Shown: one piece after another, positions 1-8,657 of the stretch
How positions within the stretch are numbered: the first letter of the stretch is position 1
Layout of the letters: each line of letters starts with the position of its first letter
Assembly: GCA_947502815.1 (NCBI GenBank)
Contig: CANNBH010000001.1
Location: forward strand, 1,240,001-1,304,000
From: an uncultured Erythrobacter sp.
Lineage (GTDB): Bacteria; Pseudomonadota; Alphaproteobacteria; Sphingomonadales; Sphingomonadaceae
DNA: 64,000 bases
Direction of reading: 5' to 3'
Notes under the pieces: model-generated
Seen by the model: only the letters and a program-made list of their open reading frames with translations
The model's database searches: none
Told to the model about the DNA's origin: nothing
Position numbers and translations under genes: made by a program

Positions 1-1
1 C

Positions 2-1456
2 GCGCGTCTGGCGGCGCAAAGCCTGTCCTTTGACGAATTGCCCCCTGTTGGCGACGCGGGGACCATTGTTGAGCAGGGGCCGTTGGGCATTCTGGAAGTT
101 GAGCAGGTCAATTTCGACAACGGCGTGCGCGCGCTGTTGTGGTCCAACAATGCAGAGCCGGGCCGGGTAACGGTGCGGGTGCGTTTTGGCGCGGGCTATC
201 GCGCGTTTGACGAAGAGACAGCCGTCTATGCGCCGATTGGCCAAATGGCCCTGGTTGGATCGGGTATTGGCGAATTGGGCCAAAATGAGCTCGACCGGCT
301 GGGGACGGGGCGCAAACTGGGGTTTGAATTCGGTATCAGCGATGCGGTGTTCACCTTTACCGCGCAAACCCGGTCTGATGATGTTGCCGATCAATTGTAC
401 CTGTTCGCGGCCAAATTGGGCATGCCACGCTGGGATGAGGATCCCGTGATCCGCGCCCGTGCGGCGGCCGAGCTGGCCTATAACACCTATTCCACAAGCC
501 CTGGAGCGGTGCTGAGCCGAGATATGGAATTTCTCGCCACCGATGGTGATCCGCGTTTTGCAACGCCAACGCCTGAAATGCTCGAAGGGGTAACGCCGGA
601 GGGTTTCCGCGAAGTGTGGGAGCCTTTGCTTACTCAAGGGCCAATTGAGGTGCTGATCTTTGGCGAATACGATCGCGATGCGATTGTTGCGAAATTGACC
701 GAGACATTTGGCGCTTTGCCTGAGCGCGCGCCCATTGCGGCCGACGTGGCTGCCCGCGTGCCTGCCTTTGCCTCCGCCACTGACGCGCCAACGGTGTTGA
801 CCCACCGGGGCGATGCCAATCAGGCGGCGGCAGTGATCACATGGCCCAGTGGCGGCGGCATGGCTAGCATTCGCGAATCGCGCCAACTCGAAATCCTCGT
901 GCAGATTTTCAACAACCGCCTGCTGGAAGCTTTGCGAGAGCGTCTTGGTGCCAGCTATTCGCCTCAAGTTTGGTCAAACTGGCCATCTGATATCGCCTCA
1001 GGTGGGCGGATCACGGCGCTTGCACAGATGGAGCCAAACCTTGTTCCGGTGTTCTTTGCCGAAGCAGACCGGATTGCGCGTGAATTGGTGGCAAACCCGC
1101 CGACCGCGGATGAAATCACGCGGGTTACTGAGCCGTTGAGCCAGCGCGTTCGCCGTGCCTCGACCGGCAATCAGTTCTGGCTCTACAACCTTGAAGGGGC
1201 GAGCTTTGATCCGCAGCGAGTGGGGCTCTTGCGTTCGCTTTTGGCGGATTATTCGCAAACCAGCCCGCAGATTATGCAGTTCCTGGCCGATCGCTATTTC
1301 GCTCAGCGTTCTCCGCTCAAACTGGCGGTGATCCCCGAAGGCCAGGAACTGGCAGAACCGCCTGAGGGCGCAGTGGCAGCAAGTTCGGCGGTTTCCCGCC
1401 CCGCCGTTCGCGCCTTGCCGATGCCCCCGCAGGCGACTCCGCCAGCAGGACGATAG
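2..1456 (+). CDS. M16 family zinc peptidase, C-terminal part (5' cut by window)
   Basis: The frame is open from base 2, so the gene starts outside the window; 484 residues are visible. M16 (pitrilysin/insulinase) peptidases are clamshell proteins built from repeated domains. What is seen is the C-terminal half, recognised by the segment NNRLLEALRERLGASYSP (bases about 911-966), typical of the non-catalytic domain that helps close over the substrate. The HXXEH zinc motif is not visible and should lie upstream, as would any signal peptide. The last 40 residues are rich in Ala, Pro and Arg. The TTG at base 38 is internal, not a start, because the coding sequence continues upstream of it without a break. 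Confidence 0.85.
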   Translation, partial: ARLAAQSLSFDELPPVGDAGTIVEQGPLGILEVEQVNFDNGVRALLWSNNAEPGRVTVRVRFGAGYRAFDEETAVYAPIGQMALVGSGIGELGQNELDRLGTGRKLGFEFGISDAVFTFTAQTRSDDVADQLYLFAAKLGMPRWDEDPVIRARAAAELAYNTYSTSPGAVLSRDMEFLATDGDPRFATPTPEMLEGVTPEGFREVWEPLLTQGPIEVLIFGEYDRDAIVAKLTETFGALPERAPIAADVAARVPAFASATDAPTVLTHRGDANQAAAVITWPSGGGMASIRESRQLEILVQIFNNRLLEALRERLGASYSPQVWSNWPSDIASGGRITALAQMEPNLVPVFFAEADRIARELVANPPTADEITRVTEPLSQRVRRASTGNQFWLYNLEGASFDPQRVGLLRSLLADYSQTSPQIMQFLADRYFAQRSPLKLAVIPEGQELAEPPEGAVAASSAVSRPAVRALPMPPQATPPAGR

Positions 1457-1499
1457 TGGCCAAATCGAGCGAGCCGATTTCTCTGCGCGCGAAATAAAG

Positions 1500-1529
1500 T
1501 TGTCCTAATGCCGTATTCGGCTTTACATA
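1500..1529 (+). promoter_or_regulatory. possible sigma-70 promoter of the DAHP synthase gene
   Basis: TTGTCC at 1500-1505 is followed after 18 bases by TACATA at 1524-1529, inside an A/T-rich stretch in an otherwise GC-rich 124-base gap. The match to the -35 and -10 consensus is moderate. It lies about 50 bases ahead of the start codon. Confidence 0.35.
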
Positions 1530-1580
1530 TAAAACTTGCGCGGTAATTCGCGCTGCCCCTTATTTTGAAAAAGAGACTGA

Positions 1581-2963
1581 TTGACCGTGCCCCAGAATTG
1601 GAACCCGACGAGTTGGAAAGAGCACGAAGCGCGGCATTTGCCGCTCTACGAAGACGCTGCTGAACTGGCCGATGCCGAAGCGACGCTGGAAAATTATCCG
1701 CCGCTCGTTTTTGCGGGCGAGGCGCGCGCGCTGAAAGCTGACCTTGCTGAGGTCGCCAATGGCCGAGCATTCCTGCTGCAAGGCGGCGATTGCGCGGAAA
1801 GCTTTGCAGAGTTTCATCCCAACAACATCCGCGATACGTTCCGTGTGCTGTTGCAGATGGCGGTCGTCATGACCTTTGCGAGCAAGCGTCCGGTCGTGAA
1901 AGTGGGCCGGATGGCAGGGCAATTTGCCAAGCCTCGCAGTTCACCGACAGAAACAAAGGGCGATGTCACGCTGCCAAGCTATCTCGGCGACAATATCAAC
2001 GGCATCGATTTTGACCCGGTTCAGCGTCGCAACGATCCGGCCCGGATGGTGCGTGCCTATTCTCAGGCTGCGTCCACATTGAATCTGCTGCGGGCTTTTG
2101 CTGGCGGTGGATACGCCAATTTGCGGCAGGTCCATCAATGGACGTTGGATTTCATGGGCCGCACTCCGTGGACGGAAAAGTTCGCTGAAACGGCGGACCG
2201 CATCGGCGAATCGCTCGACTTTATGGAAGCGTGCGGGATTGACCCCGCAACCGTTCCGCAATTGCAGGGCACCAATTTCTACACCAGCCACGAAGGGCTG
2301 CTGCTGCCGTACGAGCAAGCTTTGACCCGGCAGGATTCGTTGACAGGTGATTGGTTCGCGACCAGCGCGCACATGCTGTGGATCGGCGATCGCACCCGTT
2401 TCCCCGGCAGCGCCCATATCGAATTTGCGCGCGGCATCGGCAATCCGCTTGGCATGAAATGCGGGCCAAGTTTGGAGCCTGACGCTCTGCTGGAGCTGCT
2501 GGATATCCTAAACCCATCGCGCGAAGCGGGGCGGATCACCCTGATCAGCCGGTTTGGCCATGACAAAGTCGAAGAAGGGCTGCCCAAATTGGTGCGCGCC
2601 GTGAAACGCGAAGGGCATTCTGTTGTCTGGAGCTGTGATCCGATGCACGGCAATGTGGTGAAATCCGACACCGGATTTAAAACGCGGCCGTTTGACCGGA
2701 TCCTAACCGAAACGCGCGGCTTCTTTGACGTGCACCGCGCAGAAGGCACGCATCCTGGCGGCATCCATATTGAGATGACGGGCCAAGATGTGACCGAATG
2801 TGTCGGCGGCGCGGTGGCGATTACAGAAGAACGTTTGGGCGATCGCTATCACACGCATTGCGATCCGCGCCTCAACGCGGAGCAATCGCTGGAGCTGGCC
2901 TTTGCACTTGCTGAAATGCTCAACACCGAGGTGAATGAGCAGCGGGCGGCGGACGCAGCGTAA
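1581..2963 (+). CDS. aroG: class II 3-deoxy-7-phosphoheptulonate (DAHP) synthase
   Basis: Catalyses the first step of the shikimate pathway, joining phosphoenolpyruvate and erythrose 4-phosphate. The 460-residue length and motifs are those of the plant/actinobacterial class II enzyme: the N-terminal [29 protein letters not shown] with the metal-binding Cys, [43 protein letters not shown] and [17 protein letters not shown]. It is unrelated in sequence to the E. coli AroF/G/H class. The start is taken as TTG at 1581 behind AAGAGA; GTG at 1587 in the same frame is equally possible. It stands alone, with gaps on both sides, so it is probably monocistronic. Symbols vary for this class (aroF, aroG, aroH). 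Confidence 0.95.
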   Translation: MTVPQNWNPTSWKEHEARHLPLYEDAAELADAEATLENYPPLVFAGEARALKADLAEVANGRAFLLQGGDCAESFAEFHPNNIRDTFRVLLQMAVVMTFASKRPVVKVGRMAGQFAKPRSSPTETKGDVTLPSYLGDNINGIDFDPVQRRNDPARMVRAYSQAASTLNLLRAFAGGGYANLRQVHQWTLDFMGRTPWTEKFAETADRIGESLDFMEACGIDPATVPQLQGTNFYTSHEGLLLPYEQALTRQDSLTGDWFATSAHMLWIGDRTRFPGSAHIEFARGIGNPLGMKCGPSLEPDALLELLDILNPSREAGRITLISRFGHDKVEEGLPKLVRAVKREGHSVVWSCDPMHGNVVKSDTGFKTRPFDRILTETRGFFDVHRAEGTHPGGIHIEMTGQDVTECVGGAVAITEERLGDRYHTHCDPRLNAEQSLELAFALAEMLNTEVNEQRAADAA

Positions 2964-3169
2964 GCAAAATTCACACGTTTGGGGCCATCTTCGCCAGCAC
3001 TAGGTAACAATCCTTGGGCTGGCGTGTTGCTCGTGCATACGCTTTTTCGGGTAATCGCATTGCCACATGGCATTGCACACTATCCTTTTTCCATTGACCG
3101 GTCTGGCCGATCTGCTCGGTGTTTCGGTCTCTGCGCTAACCCTTGCTTCTGCTAACCCGGGGTCCGCCG

Positions 3170-4249
3170 GTGGCTGAGCAGAGCACGGCATTGGGAATGG
3201 TGATCGGCTCCGATATGCTGATGCTGATTGTGATCGCGCTTGGTTTGATCGCGATAGCGGCCATCGGCAAAGTCATCGCCGCACGCCGTGAAACCCGCAG
3301 CGCGGCGCGCCTTGCCCGAAAAAGAGCGCGCAGCATGGCCGAATTGCTGCGCATGGTGCGAATGGCGGAAACCATCGCAGGCATTGGTATTTGGCAGTTT
3401 GATCCCAAAACCGGAACGCAGTTGTGGTCAGACGGGCTAAAGCGATTGTTCGGCATCGAAGAGGGAGAAGACTTTGTCGAAGGCGATGCGGAGACCCTAT
3501 TGTTCGCCAATGACATCGATCTGATCGGCAAAGTGAATGAGCATACCGACGAGGTTGAGCCGTACACGCTGCAATTCGATGTATCTAACTTTGATGGCGG
3601 CAGGCTGTCGATTTCTGTTCAGGCCTGCAACCTGATGGGCGGTGATGGACTGGTGCACCGCGTGGTGGCCGTCATCCGCGACAACACCGATCAGGTCCAG
3701 CGTGAACGCGAGCTTGCAACCAAACATGCCGAAGCCATCAACGAGGCCCGCCAAGCGCGCGAACTGGCAGAGACCGACCCGTTGACTGGCTTGGCCAATC
3801 GCCGCCGGGTGATGCGCGAATTGGACCGTATTGTGATGAATGCCCGTGTCACTCAAATGCCGTTGGTGCTCGTCATGTTCGATATCGACCACTTTAAACG
3901 CGTCAACGATTTGCATGGCCATCCGTCTGGCGACAAAGTCTTGCGGCGCGTCGCGCGCCTTGCCGATGGGCAGTCTCGTCGAGGCGATCTTGTAGGCCGA
4001 GTGGGCGGTGAAGAATTTGTCTGGATCATCCCCGGAGCCTCCGATGGGATGGCGCGTGTGATGATTGAAAGGCTGCGCCAGATCATAGCCAGCGACAGCT
4101 CTGTAGCGCCTGTCCCCAATGTCACGGTAAGCTTAGGCTATGCCTGCATTCAGGCCGGCGACACCGCCTTGTCGCTCTTCGCACGGGCAGACGGCGCCTT
4201 GTATGATGCGAAAGATGCAGGCCGCAATCGGGTGCGCATGGCAGCCTAA
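3170..4249 (+). CDS. membrane-anchored PAS-like/GGDEF diguanylate cyclase
   Basis: Predicted to make cyclic di-GMP from two GTP. One hydrophobic helix near the N-terminus (MLMLIVIALGLIAIAAIG) is followed by a PAS-like sensory segment (IWQFDPKTGTQLWSDGLKRLFG), a short coiled linker, and a GGDEF domain starting at DPLTGLANRRR. The active-site loop is GGEEF, and RRGD five residues before it fits the product-inhibition I-site (RxxD), so an active, feedback-inhibited enzyme is expected. No EAL domain is present. Start is uncertain: GTG 3170 has GGGG seven bases upstream; TTG 3143 and ATG 3197 are in frame. The ligand of the PAS-like part cannot be read from sequence. Confidence 0.88.
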   Translation: MAEQSTALGMVIGSDMLMLIVIALGLIAIAAIGKVIAARRETRSAARLARKRARSMAELLRMVRMAETIAGIGIWQFDPKTGTQLWSDGLKRLFGIEEGEDFVEGDAETLLFANDIDLIGKVNEHTDEVEPYTLQFDVSNFDGGRLSISVQACNLMGGDGLVHRVVAVIRDNTDQVQRERELATKHAEAINEARQARELAETDPLTGLANRRRVMRELDRIVMNARVTQMPLVLVMFDIDHFKRVNDLHGHPSGDKVLRRVARLADGQSRRGDLVGRVGGEEFVWIIPGASDGMARVMIERLRQIIASDSSVAPVPNVTVSLGYACIQAGDTALSLFARADGALYDAKDAGRNRVRMAA

Positions 4250-4369
4250 GTACCAAGGGGCGGTTCACACGTGGGTTAGGCTCTTATCCAATTCTCTGGA
4301 ATGGCTTTCATTCTTTGCGCGCATGCCCCATATTTGCCGTCTATACAGCAGGAATGAGGGAGCTGCCCT

Positions 4370-5653
4370 TTGCCGCAGAGCAAGCAGCACGAAGAAACGC
4401 ATCATGCGCCCGGCGAAAGCTTAGCGGAACGATATCGCCGAACCCGCGCGATGAGCGAGGCTTTAGCCGCTCACCTATCTGATGCCGATGCAACGATCCA
4501 ATCGATGGAGGATGCCAGCCCCGCCAAATGGCATCTGGCCCATACAACTTGGTTTTGGGAGACATTTCTGCTGCGCGAATTTGCGCGAGGATACCGGATT
4601 TACAACGCGGATTGGCCGTTCCTTTTTAACTCCTATTATGAAGCAGAAGGGGCGCGCATCGGACGATTTGCGCGCGGCATGCTGTCGCGCCCGCTGCTGA
4701 AAGAGGTGATCGATTGGCGCGCGTCGGTGGATGCCGCGATGGAACCTCTTTTGAGCAGCGGCGAACACGATGATCTGATCGCGCTGGGCATTGCGCATGA
4801 ACAGCAGCACATCGAATTGTTGCTCACCGATATCAAACACGCTTTGTTCCAAAATCCGCTTGCGCCAGCGATGTTCAAAACAAAGGCAGCTGCGAGCGAG
4901 CCGTGCAAAGAGATGGGATGGCATTCGCATCCAGGCGGGCTTGCCTTGATTGGGCATGGTGATGGCGATTTTGCCTTCGACAATGAAGCTCCGCGCCACC
5001 GCGTATTGTTGGAGCCATTTGCGCTTGCAGATAGGCTGGTGACCAATCGGGAATGGTCCGATTTCATTGCCGATGGAGGCTACAGCAATGCGTCGCTCTG
5101 GCTCTCCGATGGGCTTGGCTGGGTTCGCGAAAATGAGATATCCGCGCCGCTGTATTGGCGTGACGGGGATTGGTTTACCCATGCCGGATACCGGCCGCGC
5201 GACCCCGACGCGCCGGTCACGCATATCTCCTATTATGAAGCAGACGCCTTTGCCACTTGGGCAGGTGCGCGCCTGCCGACAGAGGCGGAATGGGAAGCGG
5301 TCGCGCGCGGTCAAGTCGGCCCTGATGCAGACGGCCAAGACGCACCTGCCGCGTATGATCCAGCTGGCGGCAATCAGTTGGACGCCGCTTTGGACTTTGG
5401 TCCGCGCGGCGGCACGGATTTGTTTGGCGATTGCTGGCAGTTCACGCGCTCTGCCTATTTGCCCTATCCGCGTTTTCGCGCAGCAAAAGGTGCTGTTGGC
5501 GAATACAACGGTAAGTTCATGAGCGGGCAATTCGTCCTTAAAGGGGCAAGCTGTGCGACCATGCGCGGCCATTCCCGCGCGTCCTACCGCAATTTCTTTT
5601 ACCCGCATCAACGCTGGCAATTCACCGGGCTGCGGCTCGCAAAGGACATTTGA
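4370..5653 (+). CDS. egtB: ergothioneine biosynthesis sulfoxide synthase EgtB
   Basis: Iron-dependent oxidase that joins a thiol (cysteine or gamma-glutamylcysteine) to trimethylhistidine (hercynine) using O2. The 427 residues contain an N-terminal DinB-like helical bundle and a C-terminal formylglycine-generating-enzyme-like domain. The probable iron ligands are H58 in WHLAHTTWFWE and H143/H147 in HEQQHIE. Late FGE-type motifs RLPTEAEWE and GASCATMRGHSRASYRNFF are present. Start is TTG 4370, chosen because GAGGGAG lies 8-9 bases upstream and no ATG fits. The stop lies two bases before the egtD ATG, so the two are translated from one message. Which thiol donor is used cannot be decided here; egtA and egtC are not in the window. 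Confidence 0.93.
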   Translation: MPQSKQHEETHHAPGESLAERYRRTRAMSEALAAHLSDADATIQSMEDASPAKWHLAHTTWFWETFLLREFARGYRIYNADWPFLFNSYYEAEGARIGRFARGMLSRPLLKEVIDWRASVDAAMEPLLSSGEHDDLIALGIAHEQQHIELLLTDIKHALFQNPLAPAMFKTKAAASEPCKEMGWHSHPGGLALIGHGDGDFAFDNEAPRHRVLLEPFALADRLVTNREWSDFIADGGYSNASLWLSDGLGWVRENEISAPLYWRDGDWFTHAGYRPRDPDAPVTHISYYEADAFATWAGARLPTEAEWEAVARGQVGPDADGQDAPAAYDPAGGNQLDAALDFGPRGGTDLFGDCWQFTRSAYLPYPRFRAAKGAVGEYNGKFMSGQFVLKGASCATMRGHSRASYRNFFYPHQRWQFTGLRLAKDI

Positions 5654-5655
5654 TT

Positions 5656-6642
5656 ATGGCGAGTGTGCAGGGCCTTGAGCTGGTCGAAAAGGATGCGAGC
5701 GGGGTCGATACACAGTTTCGCGCCGACATTCTGGCTGGGTTATCGCAAAGCCAAAAGGCGACGCCCGCGCGTTGGCTTTATGATGACGCTGGATCGCAGT
5801 TGTTTGAGGATATCACGCAGCTGCCCGAATATTATCCCACGCGGGCAGAGACGCAGATATTGCGCGGCCGCGGGTCGGAATTTGCACACATGATTGGGGA
5901 AGGGCGAGCGGTCATCGAATTTGGCTCAGGATCGTCTGTTAAAACCCCGCTGTTGCTCTCCGCGATTGCGCCGGCTGCCTATGTCCCGCTCGACATTTCG
6001 GGCGATTTTTTAAGGGCGGCGGCGCGTGATTTGGCGCAGAAATTTCCGGGATTGCCGGTGCACCCGGTGGAGGCCGATTTTATGCGCCAAGTGGCTTTGC
6101 CTCAGGCCGTTGCTGGTCTGCCCAAGCTGGGGTTTTTCCCCGGCTCCACAATCGGCAATATGGTCGCGCGCACTGCGGTCGATTTGCTGCGCAACATGCG
6201 GGAGACTTTGGGGGAGGGCGCGCAGCTTTTGATTGGGATGGACCTGATCAAAGACACCAGCGTCCTAATTGCCGCCTATGACGATGCTGCCGGTGTTACA
6301 GCGCAGTTCAATTACAATCTTGTGCGCCGGATCAATCGCGAATTGGGCGGCGATATACCGATCGAGGGATTGAAGCATGAGGCGCGCTGGAATGATGAAT
6401 ATGCCCGGATTGAAATGCATCTTGTCGCGCAATCTGACATGGCATTCACTGTCGATGGGCGCTCGTATTCCATGATCGCAGGTGAAACGATCCACACCGA
6501 AAACAGCCATAAATTCAACCGCCGCACCTCGAATATGTTGCTGTTGGCAAGCGGATGGGAACCGCAGGCGCGGTGGTTGGACGATCGGGATCGTTTTTCG
6601 CTGATTCTCGCAGAGGCAAAGCCAAATCGTTCCGCACCGTAA
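5656..6642 (+). CDS. egtD: L-histidine N-alpha-methyltransferase EgtD
   Basis: Adds three methyl groups from SAM to histidine to form hercynine, the substrate of EgtB. The 328 residues match the family throughout: TPARWLYDDAGSQLFEDIT near the N-terminus, YYPTRAE, the SAM-binding IEFGSGSSVKTPLLL, FFPGSTIGN, LLIGMDLIKD, and the C-terminal ENSHKF. ATG 5656 is preferred over TTG 5650 because AAAGGA (5641-5646) sits nine bases before it. It follows egtB with a two-base gap and together they form the minimal two-gene ergothioneine pathway. Confidence 0.95.
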   Translation: MASVQGLELVEKDASGVDTQFRADILAGLSQSQKATPARWLYDDAGSQLFEDITQLPEYYPTRAETQILRGRGSEFAHMIGEGRAVIEFGSGSSVKTPLLLSAIAPAAYVPLDISGDFLRAAARDLAQKFPGLPVHPVEADFMRQVALPQAVAGLPKLGFFPGSTIGNMVARTAVDLLRNMRETLGEGAQLLIGMDLIKDTSVLIAAYDDAAGVTAQFNYNLVRRINRELGGDIPIEGLKHEARWNDEYARIEMHLVAQSDMAFTVDGRSYSMIAGETIHTENSHKFNRRTSNMLLLASGWEPQARWLDDRDRFSLILAEAKPNRSAP

Positions 6643-6683
6643 AATAGCTTGAAACATTGGCCTTGTCTGCGCGTTGGGCGGGT

Positions 6684-7649
6684 ATGGATAATCAACACAG
6701 CGATATTTTGATCATTGGCGCCGGAATGGCGGGGCTTTCCTGCGCGGTGCGTTTGACCGCATCTGGCCGCGATGTGAGGGTCTTGGACAAGGGCCGTGGG
6801 CCGGGCGGACGCATGGCGGCAAGGCGGGCCGAAATTCACGGAGAGAGCGTGAGTTTTGATCACGGCGCACAATTTTTCACCGCGCGCGATGCCGGGTTTC
6901 AAGCGGCGGTTGCGGCTTGGGAAGCGGAAGGTGCGGCCGCGCGCTGGCCAGCCGCTGGCGAAGAGGCGTGGGTCGGAGCGCCTGGTATGAATGGCCCTAT
7001 CCGCACCATGGCGAGCGGGCTTAACGTGCATTGGGGCACAAGGGCACTGTCTCTCACCCGCAGCGAGGGCATGTGGCATATTGATGCGGGCGAAGATCGC
7101 TTCACAGCCCATACCGTGTTGATTGCCGTGCCGGCCGAACAGGCGGGCGAATTGCTGGCCAACGTTGCGCCTAATCTCGCCGCCATACCCATGAACATCG
7201 TGTCAGAGCCGTGCTGGGCGGTGATGGTGGGGTTTGCCGCACCGCTTCCCATTGCCCAAGACGCGGTAAGCGATCCCGATGCACGGATTGCGTGGGCGGC
7301 GCGCAATTCGGCAAAGCCAGAGCGTAAGGGCAATGAGTGCTGGGTGCTGCATGCCAGTCCGGCGCGCAGCCGAGCAATCATTGATCTACCTAAGGAAGAG
7401 GCGGGCGCAGCTCTGCTTGAGGACTTCTTTGAGCAAACCGGCGTCTCAGCAATCGCCCCCAATCACATTGCCGCGCACCGTTGGCTGTATGCGAAACCTG
7501 AAACATCGACAGCTAAACCATCTGACACAGCGGCTCAGTTCGATCCCAATGCGCGGATTGGTATTGCGGGCGACTACCTGCATTCTCCGCGTGTGGAGGG
7601 AGCCTGGATTTCAGGCGCAGCGTTGGCCGATGCAGTCATCGGCGCCTAA
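6684..7649 (+). CDS. FAD/NAD(P)-dependent amine-oxidase-like oxidoreductase (renalase-like)
   Basis: The N-terminus carries a Rossmann dinucleotide motif, ILIIGAGMAGLSCAVRL, with the acidic ribose-binding residue in VRVLDKG and then GPGGRMAARR, as in renalase-like and amine-oxidase-like flavoproteins. A glycine-rich FAD C-terminal motif (RIGIAGDYLHSPRVEGAW) closes the fold. Length 321 residues. The start is set at ATG 6684 because the Rossmann strand begins a few residues later; TTG 6657 would add a nine-residue tail. It follows egtD by 41 bases and may be co-transcribed. The substrate is unknown. Confidence 0.85.
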   Translation: MDNQHSDILIIGAGMAGLSCAVRLTASGRDVRVLDKGRGPGGRMAARRAEIHGESVSFDHGAQFFTARDAGFQAAVAAWEAEGAAARWPAAGEEAWVGAPGMNGPIRTMASGLNVHWGTRALSLTRSEGMWHIDAGEDRFTAHTVLIAVPAEQAGELLANVAPNLAAIPMNIVSEPCWAVMVGFAAPLPIAQDAVSDPDARIAWAARNSAKPERKGNECWVLHASPARSRAIIDLPKEEAGAALLEDFFEQTGVSAIAPNHIAAHRWLYAKPETSTAKPSDTAAQFDPNARIGIAGDYLHSPRVEGAWISGAALADAVIGA

Positions 7650-7741
7650 TCCGGCCTCCTTGCCCTCATAAGCGTTAGTAGACGCACCCCCAGCTAGGCG
7701 CATAGCTCTTCCCCAGATCAAACATCAGGAGCAAACATGCT

Positions 7742-8506
7742 ATGCAAGACTTGTTCGACTTATCGGGCCAAACCGCCGTCATCACCGGAGCAGGCCGCGG
7801 CATAGGCGAAGGCATCGCCCATTTGCTCGCTGAAGCGGGAGCCAATGTGGTGTGCGCGGCGCGCTCTGATGATCAAATCAACCGCGTGGCAGCCGATATC
7901 AATGCGAGCAATTCTGCTGGGCGAGCGATCGCGCAGGCGACGGACGTGTCATCGGCTGAAGAGATGGAAGCGCTGGCTCAGCGAGCGGTGGATGAATTTG
8001 GACGGCTCGACATTTGGATCAACAATGCCGGGGGATCGCTCGTTTCAGCGCCCATCACGGAACTGGACCCTGCGGAATGGGACAAGACTCTCGCGGTGAA
8101 CCTGTCTTCCGTTTTCTACGGCGTGCGCGCAGCGGCGCGGCATATGAAGGACGGCGGCAGCATCGTGAACACATCCAGCATGGCGGGGCGCGACCCATTC
8201 CCCGGCAGCGGCCATTACAGCGCCGCCAAAGCGGGGGTGAACATGCTCACCAAAACGCTCGCGCTTGAAATGGGCGCGCAAAAGATTCGCGTGAATGCCA
8301 TCCTGCCCGGATTCGTGCCGACCGACACGGTGAAAAAGGCGCTGAACATGAATGATGAGGATTTTGGCCCTCTGCTCGAACAGCTCAATTTGCCTGCCGG
8401 ACGTCTAGGTACACCGCGCGATATCGCAGCCTGTGTGCTGTATCTGGTCGGGAATTCGGGCGAGTGGGTGACAGGCCAAAACCTGTGCGTGGCCGGTACC
8501 GTCTAA
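7742..8506 (+). CDS. short-chain dehydrogenase/reductase (SDR family)
   Basis: A classical 254-residue SDR. The cofactor motif TGAGRGIGEG is near the N-terminus, NNAG follows in the middle, and the catalytic Ser and YSAAK (Tyr and Lys) lie at about residues 147 and 160-164. The C-terminus has the usual GEWVTGQNLCVAGT. AARSDD after the second strand suggests NADP or NAD, but the preference is not certain. Start ATG 7742 has AGGAGC nine bases upstream. The substrate cannot be inferred from the neighbours. Confidence 0.9.
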   Translation: MQDLFDLSGQTAVITGAGRGIGEGIAHLLAEAGANVVCAARSDDQINRVAADINASNSAGRAIAQATDVSSAEEMEALAQRAVDEFGRLDIWINNAGGSLVSAPITELDPAEWDKTLAVNLSSVFYGVRAAARHMKDGGSIVNTSSMAGRDPFPGSGHYSAAKAGVNMLTKTLALEMGAQKIRVNAILPGFVPTDTVKKALNMNDEDFGPLLEQLNLPAGRLGTPRDIAACVLYLVGNSGEWVTGQNLCVAGTV

Positions 8507-8522
8507 CGATTTAGGGAATTCC

Positions 8523-8597
8523 TGGCTGGGGCGGCAGGGATCGAACCTGCGAATGCCGCTACCAAAAAGCGGTGCCTTACCACTTGGCGACGCCCCA
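8523..8597 (-). tRNA. tRNA-Gln (anticodon TTG), CCA encoded
   Basis: On the minus strand the sequence folds as a 75-nt tRNA. The acceptor stem TGGGGCG/CGCCCCA carries G as discriminator and genomic CCA. The anticodon arm CCGCT-TTTTGGT-AGCGG has anticodon TTG, and the T-arm is GCAGGTTCGATCCCTGC. The anticodon reads CAA/CAG glutamine codons. It sits between the convergent SDR and MFS genes. Confidence 0.97.
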
Positions 8598-8657
8598 GCA
8601 GGAGAGCGCGATATAACGGGTCTTTTGCAGATGTGAAGAGTGTTTGAGCGGTATTTG

